DNA of 64,000 bases, from NCBI GenBank assembly GCA_037903475.1, contig JBAJFG010000643.1, forward strand, positions 310,001 to 374,000, written 5' to 3'. The stretch's first letter is position 1, and every line of letters starts with the position of its first letter. The position numbers and the translations under genes are program-made. This DNA comes from Ancylostoma caninum (taxonomy: Eukaryota > Nematoda > Chromadorea > Rhabditida > Ancylostomatidae). Below, in pieces: positions 10,441-23,900 of this stretch. Below the pieces are notes generated by a model. That model did not search any database and had not been told where the DNA came from. It saw only the letters and a list, made by a program, of their open reading frames with translations.

Positions 10441-12661
10441 AGTATTGAGTAATTCCTTTATAGCTGCACCACTCTTTCAGTACGTTCACAGCCCTGCACC
10501 ACATCAGCACCACACCATTATTTTAGGTGCTCAACATCTTCACCGGTCCTACACTACACATCGCAATGATGGTGTTTTACCTTATGGCATCTGAATCACG
10601 GCGCTTTTGGAGGAGCCAATTCAAAGTTATGGCTGTATAAGCTATATAGTCTGTGACCTTTTATTGGGGATAACTCTTCTGGTTCCTGTGCTTGCAATGC
10701 TATTGCAGCGCAATATGTTTTACGCTATGAATTCTAGTGTTAGAAGCCTCTTAACAGATGGTGTGGCTTGGCATCCTTGAATTAATTTTTTCTTTGATGT
10801 GAATATGTATAGCTTGTGGATGTTATTATCACTTTTGCTGCATCTGTACGCAGCCGCCTAAGATATTGTTATTATAAATATTATATTATAGATATCGCAC
10901 CCAATGCGATATCATTGTGGATTTCGCTCGACTCTCTCCATAAGTTTTCAATCTCTTTTTCTTTGCTTGATGAGAAACATTCGTTTAGTTCACCCCTTTC
11001 GCACGCGGGAAAGAGCGTGCCCATCGCCACTCCATTAGAGGAGGAAGAGGAAGAGGTGAGCTGATCCACGCCAGTGAGGATTTCTTCGAAGGCTTTGAAT
11101 ATTCAACAAACAGAGAAAATCAAGTCGCTGATGTCAGAAACAATTGGCTGGAGGAGCTCTCTCTAGTGGAAAGCACTAAACTGCGGCGGAAGACGAGGAG
11201 TCGGATGGGGAGGAACTGGAGGCAGAATTCAGGGCGAGATTGAGCACGTTCGTCAGGATTCACGATTCCGGGTACATAGATCATCGAGCAATTGCGTGAA
11301 CAAGCAACTTGTGCTCCAAAAAGTTTTGATAGACATAGTATCAGAAGCAGTGAGAAGAGTCATATGAGTGGAAGGATTTTCTGATGCAAAGATTTAGATG
11401 CTTATCATCTCTACAACAATTCTGTCTTCGTGGAACATAATGCATAAAATGTATTACGAGGTGCTAGCAATGCATAGGATGTCAGTAACTTCTCAGGAGG
11501 ATTAAAACATTTCCGATACAATCAGCGCCACTTCTAGAGCTCCGAAGGTAAGGTCGGTCTAAGAACGTCACGCCGTTTCTGAATAAATTGGTTCACGTAC
11601 CAATCCAAATAGCTCAGAACAGTTTCAGAAGTTGATGGTCTTATCGACGTTATCAGTTGTGGACCATCCACGACGGTGATGAAATTCTAGAAAATGTGAG
11701 TAAGAACATTTTGTGCTTCGAGCGGAGCTTACGACAATCTATTGATAACAAACGATATTCTTCAATGAACATGGCCAAGGTTAGATTTCTTTCTTAAGAA
11801 CTTTTCTGTTGACATTTTACCAGAGATTTAACCTAGTGATCACATCTAGAGATGCTAACATTTGCGCTGCCGACATTTTTCAAAGCGTGCTTGCGATGTA
11901 AACATAATTGTATGTGACCTCGGATGGGAGAAGGGAAACACCGAACACCAATTCTTGCTCCCGCGACCGACTTCTATTCAACAATCAGTATTTTTGCCAG
12001 TGTGAAGACCCGCGTCGCGAGTAAAGTTAATCTGGGAAGAGAGCTAAGTGACAGATAAAAAGAATTAGTGGGTGATAAAGGAAATTAGCGGTAGATTCAC
12101 AATATCTAGTCCCGTATTATTATAGGAATGACTGTATTCCTTTTCATTACATGATGTGGAGTCTGCACAGCTTTCATAAGCACAGAACTTGTAGAACGAG
12201 TAATGCAATAACCAAATGAATTCTTGGGAATATGAAACCAATAGCTGTTTACTTTACACTAGTCTCTATTTACTCGATCTCCCTCGGGGTTCTTTTTTTC
12301 TTGTTTCTCGTTTTCCGACTCTTCATTTCACGCAATAATATTGAATTGGAAGTTCTTTTCGGTGTTCTTGGTATATGTGTGTGAGAGCCCACTTCTCACA
12401 ATGTTGATCACGTGAAAATCGGGATCAGCAAAACTGCTGATATTTGCGCATTGCGAAAACCCATCTTGTGGGAGTTGAAACTTTGACAGCTGTGGTGCTT
12501 CGGGACAAAAACGAAATTCTTCCCTGTTATTCATAGCCATTCTTGTGGTTGTGTGGTTTGTATCTATATGATCAGACAGTTAGTGTGAGGGTACATCAGT
12601 TCTTCATTATTTTTCAAATTTGCATGTGAACAACTGAGACTGTGGAAAATTCAGGTAGGTA
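10441..12661. other. Intergenic stretch, no supported gene
   Basis: Contains an ATG-to-TGA minus-strand open frame of 70 codons at 12328-12540 with mixed hydrophilic composition but no recognisable family or clear splice partners. The segment 11030-11290 is purine-rich without a long open frame. Nothing else was identified. Confidence 0.35.
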
Positions 12662-12923
12662 CAGTGGATGTCGCTGGCGGTGGCCCACCTGCGGCCTCGA
12701 AAAGGAGGCCGCGCAACCGCGCCGCGCGCGACAGTACCGATGTCCTGTGCTGTTGTTGTTCTATTTCTAGCAGCTTTTACACCCGTTTAAGGATTTCCGA
12801 CCGAAAAAAGGAGAAGAAAAGCGCATAGTAATAGCATTCCAGCGGCAGACGACACCGACCTCGGTGCGAGCAGCTGCGTCCTTCTCAAGGCCGCGGGTGG
12901 GCCACAGTCATTGACGTCCACTG
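12662..12923. mobile_element. GC-rich TA-flanked MITE, copy 2
   Basis: Best-preserved copy. It starts CAGTGGATGTCGCTGG, ends with the inverse of CAGTGGACGTCAATGAC, and has TA on both sides (12660-12661 and 12924-12925). It contains TATTTCTAGCAGCTTTTAC and the mirrored GC blocks seen in copies 1 and 3. Non-coding, 262 bp. Confidence 0.85.
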
Positions 12924-12925
12924 TA

Positions 12926-14516
12926 CGTATGAAAAACGAAAATCGAAGTGTATTCTCTTTATAGACATAAAGAATTGCATACTACACAGTTCAATTTCGA
13001 GTTTGCTGAGAATAGATAAATGTCTGTCTAAAATATTTCACGTTTCAAAGCAATTGTCAGCGAGTTAAGAAATTGAGTCGACGCCTTGCTCCTTCTCTTC
13101 TTTCCCGTCAGTGATGTTCATCCGACCTTCTCTACCTTCTTTTCGCATTTGTCTCTATTTGTTCCTATTAAAGCTGTTTTACATAGGCCTGATGCATGAC
13201 TTGACATTTTCTAGCAAACAGCAGGTTTTGTGCTAATTACGGTGTGACTTCTTGATGGTCTCATTCCATACCATTCATTTACTGCTGCCTGTTTTTATCA
13301 TGCGCATGCATTTATCTACGTGTAAATAAATGTTCAGATGTTTACATGAGAAGCCAAGAAAGTTTGACTTGATAATGTATCATAAAATCAATACAAGCCA
13401 ATGCGGTCTGAGGCCGGAAGAGTTTTGTACAGGCATGTTTGATAGATTCTTGGACCAGTGACAGTCCAGTTTTAAAGTTTTAACCAATTTCATTCTTATT
13501 AAACTTTTGTTGTTTGTCCTGAGATATTATATATCATAATGTTAGTCGGCGTAGTTTGTTTTACAATGTGTTTTTTTCAATGGTTGTGTTTCCTTTTAAT
13601 ACACGAGCTTGCTTGTGTAATAAGCAAATGGATAAATAAATAAAAAAGTAAATATATAAATATATAGATATAAATATAAAGATAAATATATATACCTATC
13701 ATAAAGCACAGAAGTCAGCTACGAAGCGCTACGCTACCACAAGTGGCAGAAAGTCTGAGTTGCACAGGACGTATCTGTCAGTGTGCGAGCAACAAGAGCT
13801 CGGTGGGTGGCTCCTTGTATAGACCTGCATGCTTCTCACGTAATTACACTTAAGTACCTTTCAGTGTTGGATTTCATGTGTAATAGAAGTAGATACAGTG
13901 ATGGCCTCATATTTAGAACGCCCTCGATTTTCGACCACAGAATTTTCCGCATATCTCGGCACCAGGGTGAGCAATCAGAACCATGTTCGAGTATAAGTCG
14001 AGGCTCCATGTGGGCTTCGTTCCTGTTGCTCATCAGGGCACAGAATAGGATGGAATTGAATTAAAAAATAAAACTGCAATTTCGGCAGTTTCTCAAACTA
14101 GGTGTAAAAATTTTGTATCACCTGCGGTGAGAAATCAAGTAATTTTAATTGAGCACTCTTCTCCTCATCATTTTGCTGTGAAAGCTATTCGCGTACTCTC
14201 CGTACCAGCTGGAACCAGAGACAGAAACAAATAGCGAAATTTATTGAAAATTCCATTTTATTGAATCTCGAGAATAATGCTAGTGTCAGAATTTTCCTGT
14301 AGTCACCTGAATGTGTGTTACTAGCACAAATCGGAGAAAAATTCACAGCCAAGGTGCATGCTTTCTGCCTGTAATCACCATGGATCCTTTTTCTCGCATT
14401 TTTTTTTTAGCCATGCTGATGATCCTTGTTCTTCCCTGAGGTGAACAACTGCGCATCAAAACTATCAAGTTGTTGCGAAATTAATTGCCGAAATAGACAG
14501 CCCAGTTCAAATGTAA
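12926..14516. other. Intergenic stretch with AT-rich tail-like tract
   Basis: No supported gene. At 13627-13692 a run of ATAAATAAATAAA grading into TATAAATATA follows a short unique segment. This may be the 3' tail of a truncated plus-strand non-LTR retrotransposon, or a simple repeat. Confidence 0.35.
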
Positions 14517-15497
14517 CTCTGTTCAAACTCAACTTTATTCATCAAAATACAATCCTTCAGATTCTACACACCTCTGCCAACGATCCGGTAATTCATTTAT
14601 ACCTTTAGAGTAGAAACTGAGATCACAAGATTTTAAGAACTCTTGGAAGGCAATTTCAACATGCTCCAAATCAGGAAACTGCTGCTGACGCAGGTTTGCT
14701 TCGAGAGCCCGAAAAAAGTGATAGTCGGTAGGGAAGAGGTCTGGAGAGTAAGGTGGGTGAGGGAGAACCTAACTGCGTCAGTTTTTGCCGGGTGAGTTTT
14801 GAAGTGTGAGGTTTAGCGTTATCCTGGAGCAGGAGAGGCCCACCTCTGTTTACTACTGCCGGCCACATTTATCGCAACTTTTCATACATCAGGTCTAAGT
14901 CACAACGTTAAGACTGATGTGACAGCCTGACCAGGTTGCAGAAGGCTATAATGAATAACACCCTTACAACACCACCAAACTGTCAACATAACCTTTCTAG
15001 GGTGAAGATCTGGTTTAGGGAAGCTTGGACGGGTAGAGAACTTGTCTACCCTTACATAACCACGTTTCTTATTATCAAATAGGAGCCATTTTTCATCTAC
15101 AGTTATTAAACGGTGAAGAAATGGCTCGTTTTTCTGGCGAACGAGGAGGTTAGAACAGAGCTCGTAGCGGGTGGATTGCTGGTCATCGGTCAGATCATGG
15201 GGTGTCCACTTTTACATTTTTCTCAGCATGCCAATGGGGGCCAAATGTTTTGAAACTGTAGCATATGAACCCCTGGGCCTGCCGCCAACGTACGAGTAGT
15301 AGTATCGGGTTTCGTTTCCACCGCTGCTCTCATCCAGCGACATCCTTCGACCACGACCGGGTTTAACTTCGAGATCAAAATCGCCGGAAGAGAATTTTGC
15401 GAACCAGCACCTCACTTTCCTTCCGGAAGGAGTCCGTGCCGAAAGCAAGCGCTATATTACGGGCTGGTCTGCTGCAGAATGGCTGAGTTTGAACTCG
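14517..15497 (-). pseudogene. Degenerate mariner transposase
   Basis: Three separated open pieces on the minus strand match parts of mariner transposases in the correct order. An N-terminal DNA-binding piece at about 15448-15340 reads CWFAKFSSGDFDLE. A catalytic-domain piece at about 14868-14700 contains LLLQDNAKPHTSK, with Asp in the DDD-type position. A C-terminal piece at about 14640-14535 reads FYSKGINELPDRWQRCV. Frameshifts and stops separate them, so the protein cannot be made. Candidate ends share TTCAAACTCA in inverted orientation near 14520 and 15490, but this is weak. The extreme N-terminus appears missing. Confidence 0.8.
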
Positions 15498-16839
15498 TAC
15501 AACATGAACACTCGAAAATCGCGTCGGCTATAAAAACGTCCGGCGAAGAGCTAGCCAGATTATTGAAGAAGCATCTGAAAGAGCACAACAAACCCTACCA
15601 GGAGCTAGCACAAGTTGGCTTGAAGTTGTTGAATTCGGCAAGAAAAAAGTTCTTTTTCAAGCATATCGTGAAACGGCAATTATTTTCGCAACAACCTAAT
15701 ATATAGCAAAATGCGCAATAATATCTAGGAGAAACACTTCCTTGAGGAGTAGAAGTAAGGACGAGAATACCATGACGTGTCACATCCTCGATTACTGTCC
15801 TGGTAACTCTCTCCAAGCTTAAAATACGAAATTTAAATTGTCGTCAGTTGATCGGCCGAAATTGGCAGTCTGTTAAATATGTGGCAGCCACTGTATCTGC
15901 TCGCTCCTTTAAGCCAGAGGTCCAAAGATTTCGAGCGATGGATGGATTGGAATGTCGGTTTCTTGTTCCTTCCAAGCTACCGCAGACTACTTCAGTAAAC
16001 ATTTGCTTTTTCTAAAGTGAAAGTGCAAGTGCTCTAGCACGTCGAAACTGTGCGGCGCTTTTGAACATCAGTGGTTGCGCTCTCTCTATTTACTTCCCTC
16101 TTCGACTCTGGGAATTTGTATTGGTATACATATCTCTATTTTCCTCCGATGCGTGCCTCCTGGCTGTTTGCTATCTATCTAATATTCCTGTGGTTTTCTT
16201 GATTGGACGCTTTTTTCGAGCAGTAGTCAGGACGAGCTCATCCAGTAGACTGTTTGAAAAATGCCGGCCGCATTTCATTACTGACACGAATGAATCAGAA
16301 ATTGCTCGCGATGTGGATATGAATATTTGTCGATGGTAATCAATGCCCAATTTTGATGAGGTTTTTTTCTCGATTCTTCTATATCAATAGTTTCTGCGTT
16401 TGTTAAGGAGACTATTCATGCAAACTGTGCTGCAATTGGGATTCGCGAAATATCGCTTGTTTCGAATCAATTTTGGGCATTCTCAGAACGACTTGAAAGC
16501 ACCATCTCACTTTAGGAATGTTTTGAGGCTTTTAAAGAGTCTAAAAGAGATTCCAGACCACAACGGCCTACGTGAATCCGTGCAAAACTGCCAAAAAACA
16601 TGCCTTCAAGAACAGCTTTCTGGGGATTTGTGCGCGGAGCCGAAGGTTGAGCCATGGTAGAAGAACGATCTTTTTGAATAATGCACTTCCAGAAAAGCAT
16701 CCTCTCATGAGATTCGCATACTTCAAGAGAGTTCCTCAATGTTCTCCACCCTGATAGCATAGGAAGTGCGCTCCATGTACGACCAATAAGTGGTACACGA
16801 TCAAGAAACCTATTTGTCCTCTCTTGGCTCCGTCCACAC
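15498..16839. other. Intergenic stretch, nothing recognised
   Basis: Short open frames on both strands; the longest is 116 codons on minus at 16512-16862 and has no recognisable domain. No RNA gene or further repeat was seen. Confidence 0.4.
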
Positions 16840-16972
16840 GCTCCGCAAAAATTGGGGCTCAAAAAGGGGTTTTGCAGCAGTTTCGCATAGAATCACCTAT
16901 ACCATTCTGATTAGGAGATTCTGTGAATTCTTTTCGGATAAAATTCTCAAAAACGATTCCGAGGTGGGATTA
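16840..16972 (+). repeat. Dispersed repeat, copy A
   Basis: Shares ATTGGGGCTC, GGGGTT, TCGCATAGAATCAC, GGAGATTCT and AGGTGGGA, in the same order and spacing, with the minus-strand sequence at 37788-37920. Type of repeat unknown; no terminal repeats are visible. Confidence 0.6.
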
Positions 16973-18113
16973 GGCTTTTAAGCAACTCAGTCTTATTTCA
17001 GCTAACTATGTACGTGCTGTGTCTCATAGTAAATTCGTTTATTTATTCAAATGTGCGAAAGTGCGACATTTCATATTTCGGCTACTAATTTTCAGTCTTA
17101 TCGTGCCTTGAGTTAAGACATTCTTCGCTTGCACCTGCAACCGTATTTACGTCTACTTTCGCGTCAGCTGTTTTGTACTAGGATGTGAAGCACAACTTGT
17201 TAACTATTTGAAAAGCAGACAGCGATAAATGTACGGAGCACCATGAAAAGACTAGTTCTAATTAATAGCAAGTATGTGCCTGCATTAGAACTACAGGTTA
17301 CTGAGTAGTGAACTTTTCAGAACTTTCTGCTTACAGAAAGTGAACGCGACTCTTTCAGGCAGTGCAAAAGCGCGCTTGTGACTGCTCTCATGATTTTAAT
17401 TGGAATGCGCAAGTAATCCAGCGCGAATGTTTCCAAAGGATATGGAAACAGCGCTAAATAATGAGCGAATGATGTACACTGAAGCAGTAGACGGCAATTC
17501 AACGGTTGGATTTGCACGTGCATCCGGTTGCATAGATGATGCGAGAGCTATAAGTTATTACGTGTCTATAATTTAGTCTGAACAACTTGGAACATGCCAA
17601 TTTGCCTCCAATTACGCTGCGATGCCCCCAGTCTCGTGACCATCTCATCATATTCTCTGAATTGCCTTTGTGATGCTTCTTTTAAATGAGGAATCCTTTC
17701 CAGCAGTTCATTCATTACCCTTGATTCGTACACCGTCACAACGACACTGTTCGCTTTGTTTACATTGAACAAAACTACACCCTTCAGAATTGTGAGATTA
17801 CCTCCCTACATGGCTTTTTATTTCGGGAATCCGCAGTGTAGAATTATTATCATATCAAAAGATTGCTTTTCAAGAGAAAATTGAAATTATTTTACTTCGG
17901 GAAACTAATGACCATTGTGACAACGTTGTAGAGCAAAATCTACTCTTCTCAGATAGGTATGATTAGTGTCTACTGCAGTTGGGGGGCCATGAAATATGCA
18001 CCCAAAAATTTACAGACATCGTGGTATCATAGTTCTGCATTTTGTGTAATTTTCCAGTACAACCACAAAGCTTGAAACACCTTATTTGCGTAAAGTCTAG
18101 ACTTCACTACCTA
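16973..18113. other. Intergenic stretch, nothing recognised
   Basis: AT-rich, with short open frames only. Confidence 0.4.
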
Positions 18114-18976
18114 TTAGGTGTTAAAATAAGTCCTTGCGCTTTTTTTCGGATCCATTTTTCTCCAGTGTCCTCTTTTGCCACCCTTTAGAAACAAATCATG
18201 TACGATTCGAGAGCGCTATTCCTGCTCTATAAAAAAAATTGCCAACAGTTTTTCTTGTAGGCATAGTTTGCGTAAGTTTTAGGCCTGCGAAATGGAGCAA
18301 CGAGTTGATAAAAAACGGCGCAACCGACTGTCACCAATCCTGCCAATCAGGTAAAGCTCGATAGGCCATCGAAGCTGGCCAGATGACCTGTGCTGAGCAT
18401 GAAAGAGACCTTTTGCTTGAAATGACTGGTCATCAGCGCTTTTCCAAGATAAAGGAAGACATATTTGGTGTCTCGATGACACCAACCACTTCGACCAAAG
18501 AAATTTCCAACAAATTGCTCCAAAGGAATTGCATGGTCTAGGTGGACATTACCCTTCTCAAGGCCACAAAATAACTGAAGTAATTCTGCTGAAAGAATCT
18601 AATCGCCAGGGTCTAGTCATCCTGCTCCATGGTGACGTCAAACCCCACTTTCCAAAAATCGTCAAACTGCTGTTACAACAGTTCCACTAACGATTTTCTT
18701 ACGCATTTCATTCTAATGAGCTTACACGTTCAAACAGTATGGGATGCTTTTCGCTCCCTATCAGACACAAGGAGAAAATTGGGGTTTTCCTAAAATTGAC
18801 GTTCTTCTCAAGCCCAAAAATCGAATAATTCAACAGCACTGTGAAAGCGCTTGATGAGAGGAATGTAGCGAAAGAGAAGCGCTTTCAGAAGGTGTATTGC
18901 ATGTTAGGAAAGAGTAGCAACTAGGCGGAGAAAACCTCAACTAAAGAAAAGCGCAAGGACTTATGTTAACACCTAA
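18114..18976 (+). mobile_element. Mariner-like element, decayed
   Basis: Inverted ends TTAGGTGTTAAAATAAGTCC on the left and TTAGGTGTTAACATAAGTCC (inverse of the right end) continue into CTTGCGCTTT, and are flanked by TA on both sides. TTAGGT(T/G) with ATAAGT is typical of mariners. The plus strand at about 18615-18690 encodes VILLHGDVKPHFPKIVKLLL, matching the transposase HDNARPH motif with the Asp kept and the following residues changed. Stops are scattered through the rest. At 863 bp it is shorter than a complete mariner (about 1.28 kb), so part is deleted. Confidence 0.85.
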
Positions 18977-19132
18977 TACGTACATATTCCATCAGTAAGT
19001 CCCGTAACAACTGCGTTGCTTTCGGAGAACCGTAAAGAACCACCACTTGAAGCTTTGCATGTATTCGTCTGGAATTCTCTGCATGATATAATCCATGTTG
19101 TTCTTCCGAGCAACACACTAATCATTACTCAC

Positions 19133-19403
19133 CAGTGGCGGACGCAGGGGGGGGGGCGCCCCCCCCGAGAATGGGTCGCCAAATTTTCGAAATTACTTTA
19201 CAATACAAGTAAAAATCTTGTGTTAGTTTATTTTTAATTGTTTATTTTTATTATTATTTTTAATATATTTTTTATTTATTGTTTATTATTATAATTAATA
19301 TTATTATTAATTTTATTTTCCGTCTGGGTCCCCAAAACGGCGGAGACCCCACTTTTCTTCCCACGCCCCCCCCCCTCCCGCCCACTTTCTGCGTCCGCCA
19401 CTG
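19133..19403 (+). mobile_element. hAT-like non-autonomous element, copy 1
   Basis: Ends are CAGTGGCGGACGCAG and its exact inverse. The 8-bp direct duplication TTACTCAC lies immediately outside on both sides (19125-19132 and 19404-19411), the signature of hAT-superfamily transposition. Just inside the left end a G run is followed by a C run that could fold back on it; a further C-run lies near the right end. The interior is AT-rich and non-coding. Nearly identical to 38190-38461. Confidence 0.9.
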
Positions 19404-19684
19404 TTACTCACTGATGATACCTGAGCCTAGAACGGAATTAGCACCGAATAACTCAATTGATTTATTTGTCGCTTCGAAAGCCGATCCTAAAAATTCCAAA
19501 ATTAAAGAAAGGTTCTGAGAGGTCTAAGGCTTCACGTTCTTATCACTTTCGAGTGTAGTAAGTTTTCTTCTCCTCCGCTCATTCGAAATTTCGAGTCATT
19601 CAGAATTGAATTTTCGAAATCGAATGTATCTGATCCATTGTCCGCTCCTTCATATAGTTATTTGTATCTTCTTTATAGGTTTTA

Positions 19685-20956
19685 TTAGGTTGTCCCACAA
19701 AAAATGGCCGCAACCTAGTAATGAATTTTTGGAAGTTCATAAATCCATTAATTCAGAAGCTAGATGGACAAACTTTGGACTTATAAAGAACAAGATCTGC
19801 TCTATCCGTATCCTAAAAAGGACTCCTCAGTTACCCTTTCTTTGGTTTCTGCAGACGAAATTGTAAGATGAGGCAAAACATGGTTTTTGTGTTCTCCCAA
19901 TTTTTAGACTATTTTTTCGCCCTAATAGGATAAGAGCCAGATTTGTGTTAGTTTTGCATATGGCCAGGTAGTCGTGTTATAAGCGCGGAAAAGCTGTGAC
20001 TAGAGAAACACTTCCAGAACGATACGAGTTCTGAAATTTGACCAGGTAATGGTCACGAAACTTGTCAGAAACGAAAACTTCGTTCTGGAGGCGAGACGAG
20101 AGTTCTGAAACAGTCCGTAAAAATGTTAGCAGCCAGGTTGGGCGCAACTGAATCACAGGTCGCCCTGCCTTCTTGGCAGCCAAACATGGCAAAAAATGGG
20201 CAAAGTGGATTTTGAACAAAAGCATTGCTGGTCATTGCTTAACTTCCGACAACACTTACTTTTATCCCTCTAATAAACACTGTTTCGAAATTTTCCGGAA
20301 AAGTGGGCCATTTTTAGTGATGAGTAGACACTGCTTATTTAAATGGAGTTTTGTTTTGTTTGTATCGCTGAGGGAGATCTGGATAAATTCAACAAACCTC
20401 GACATCTCAAAAAGGGTGATTTTTTTCTGATAGATGAAATACAGCTCATGGTGTTCGATTGTAGCTAGACCAGGCCACGAGTACAATTTGCTAGATGCCT
20501 CGCCTGTTACCATTTTGGGTTTGGCTTCGAGATTCGGTTGAAAATGCCTCAATTCTGGTGAGCGGAAGAAGTGCTTGTCCACTAGCGGGGCGGGCAAATC
20601 CACACAGGTTCACATCCTACCGAGAAAAATTTCACTGAGTGAGACGTTGGATTTCTCATTGTAATATTGTGTTGGCCAGACCTTTGCCTAATAGGGTATC
20701 TTTTCGAGCTAGCGGTGAATCTAGTTTTCGGCTAGAAAGTTCATGCCAATCAATGGGTACTGAAAATTGACCTTTCGCACTTCGTTGAATCCAGTGATTT
20801 CGGCTTTCTTCCTCACATAAGTTCCACTGTACTAAAATGTGCAGGAAATGCTGATCATAATACTTTTTATTTCAAGGGAAAATCTCAAGTTTGAGCTGAG
20901 TTACGCACTTTGGAATGCGCACCTCCAAAACGGCCATTATTTATGGGACAACCTAA
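19685..20956. mobile_element. Full-length mariner-like element, interior decayed
   Basis: Inverted ends TTAGGTTGTCCCACAAAAAA and TTAGGTTGTCCCATAAATAA, then TGGCCG, with TA duplications outside. The 1272-bp length matches complete mariners of the TTAGGTTG-ended group. No open transposase remains; only unrelated short open pieces of up to about 113 codons are seen. Superfamily is clear from ends, length and target site. Confidence 0.85.
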
Positions 20957-23900
20957 TAGATTGGAGCCTCTCAGTTCGTATTTTATTCCAGTCCGCATTC
21001 GACGCTTAGCGCCTTCCTCAGACCTTGAAACAATAAACGACTCTAGACGAAGTGATCACAGAAGCGAGAGGGCGAGCAGTGGTAATACGGTACACATTGT
21101 GACAAACAATTTGGACAATGATAAGAAAAGGGAACAACTAGGATGCCCAGATCAGTGAAGCTGTTCTTGTCAAACAATGAGTTTTAGTACCTCAGCCAGC
21201 TCATCCCTACTACAATACTACGGTTTTGCCGCTTTATTCCTCTGGCCTTCATGATCTTTCTTTTAAGGGGGAGGGGTTGGTGCATCACTGTGATTTTAAT
21301 AGTGTGAGCTCCACCTGCTTCCAGTCGCATCATTTTCCTGAGATTCCATGGCATCCTCAGACCATTGGCATAAGGAAGTGCTCAGCACATAAAGAGAACC
21401 AAAATGGGGGTTTGTTAACGTTTCCGTCTCACAACTGATATCTTTTTTGTTATTTCCATAATCAGGCAATATCTTCGAAAGTGTATGTTGTAGTCCAATA
21501 TTATTTCTCATCAAGGCTGCAAGTTATAAAAAGCCCGTGGAGTTAGCTCAACTTTCCCGCTTGTCAGTTCAAATCCTTTCAATCACCTTTTTGCATCTCC
21601 CGGAACACTTACAGCTTTCCAGTCTTGCACTCCGCATTTCTTCCTTTATGTTCTGCAAATGTTTTTGGAGCAGTTCCAGTAATAACCTTACGCGTGTGCT
21701 TAATATGGTAGTCAAATTCGCTAGATGAGGCCTAGTTCAATGTTGCTCCACTCTGATATCGACGAATTCCTCATTAGTATGTTGACAGAACGGTGTGTTA
21801 GGTATACTCGATGTTCAAGAATGTCCTCTATTTCGAGTAAATAGAGGATACGAGTGTGGAAAGAGGGAGGGCGCTACAATCCTGAAAAAAAAAGCATTAT
21901 AGACTCCATTGTTTCTCAAACATCAAATCTAAATTTCTGATATTTTGTCAGCTTAATAGAATTTGTCTGGTTCCTACTCTGTCAGTACTCTATTTGCTAC
22001 GCTTCGTCTCCTTTTGTGGATTCAAGTACTCTCCTAATCGTGTGGGTAGTGGTATTCCATACTATCGCCCCACCTCCTGCACGAATCTTCTTAAAGCGGA
22101 CCGTATGCTGTTTTTTTCTGGTGAGACTACGTACAACTCAGTAAATGTCACCGATCTCATACCGCTCAGGCAGGATCAGTTCCCAGCGAACAGTTGGACG
22201 TACACGTTTCACTCAATCTCTCTCCCCCTCCTCTCTCCGAGTCGACAAACCCTTCTATTTTTATAATGTAATAAATTAGGTGCAAGAAGTATTCCATTCT
22301 CTTATTTTCGGTTCTTGCTTTTACTACAAATGTCTATTCATTTGGAATGATCGAATTTGAAATTAGTTCTCGAATAACCCCCTTACCTCCTAAGCATAAT
22401 TTCACGTGTCTTGCTCAAATGCAGTTTTTTTGGATTTTCGTAAATATTTATTTATCCATTGTTCTCCAAGTTCTCCGTTCCTTCAGCCTAGCCATCATTG
22501 ACATTATGCGTTATGACATTACTAAATGCGCTTCTGCTCCATCCAGGATGACAGGTGGCACTCGCCTATTCGTGACCTAACCTTTTGTCAAAGCGACTTC
22601 GTCAAAGGCCTGCAATTAGAGTGAAGTTCAAAAAAGTGTCTCAAGCCACTGAACGTCTCTTCTCTCCTGGCCATGCGACATGTTCTGCTTGCACTGAAGA
22701 CGTCCTCACGCAGACAATCGAGAACAATCACAGGGCCCATTACCCATCTAGGGAAAGAGATGACATTCACTTTACTGCAACGAATGTCGTGATCGGTGCA
22801 CGCGTGCAACCGCAGAAAAAGGTGGACATGAAGGATTGCTTCCATGTGGCACTCTTCCAGAACAATTCTCATGAGTCCCACTAAAATATACAATGTGCAG
22901 AAAATACATTATACCGTAGTTTTATAAGTCATCCTCCTTCATGTGCTCCATTTAATATACACGACATGCCCTCTGTCTATGGCATTCGCATGTGTGCAAA
23001 CAATTCATGGGTTTGCGTGTTAACTACATACAGTGGCGGCCATACAATATTTAGCATGCTGCCAATTTTGGGAGATTAACTGATGAAATTACAAAGCTCA
23101 TATTTCAAGGATGGAACGAGCTATCAAGACAATACTCGAGAATGTGATCAAACGGGCGTGTTTCTCAGCTGGTTGTAAGCTGATTGGGTGCTGTAACCAA
23201 CCACATTTGTTGACCTTAGCTTGATTATGAGCTTCTGAAAGCAGTATTTGTAAAGCCAAAGGAAAATTTTGTCTTTAGAAAATGTTGAGCCCACTTTATA
23301 CGTCCAATATATGTTCGGATCTTGTAATCAAAAATGTTCGTGGGTGCTGCGTTTAATCAGCATTTGATGGTTAGACGCCTGAATATGAATATTCACTTAG
23401 TAAACTCGCTTGAGCGCTAAAATTTGATTCATCTCTTGTTCCGCATCTCTTTGAAAGGAAATTATCATAACATGTGATTAACGGATTTCCTCTAGGAACT
23501 CTTTGAATGACTTCTTCAATAAGGAACTATTTCAGAGATGTCCGCTATTTCCGGACGATTTTACATTTTTTCCTTTTAATTCGTGGGTTTTTTTTGTATA
23601 ACTAGAATTTTGACTCACACAAACTGGTTTTGCTTACATCAAAGAACCATTTCCTTCTCGGAAATGTTATTATATTTTTCATCCTTTATTCTCTATGAAG
23701 GAATAGGAGTGCCTGATTTCGAATGCTTCAGGCCTTACGGCGCTTTTTTAAAAAGACATTCACTCTGTACATATGTCAAAATTCCATTTCATTCCAAAAT
23801 GGATGTTGAACTGTATTTGCGTAGAATTCGGTAGTTTTCTTAACATCCCTAATCATAAGGGTTTCCAAGGTTGACATTACATCTTTAGCCCTTTCCTACT

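Noticed and set aside
22585..22893. Overlapping open frames of about 100 codons on both strands
   Set aside because: No recognisable family, no splice context, and openness on both strands suggests chance or an unrecognised repeat.
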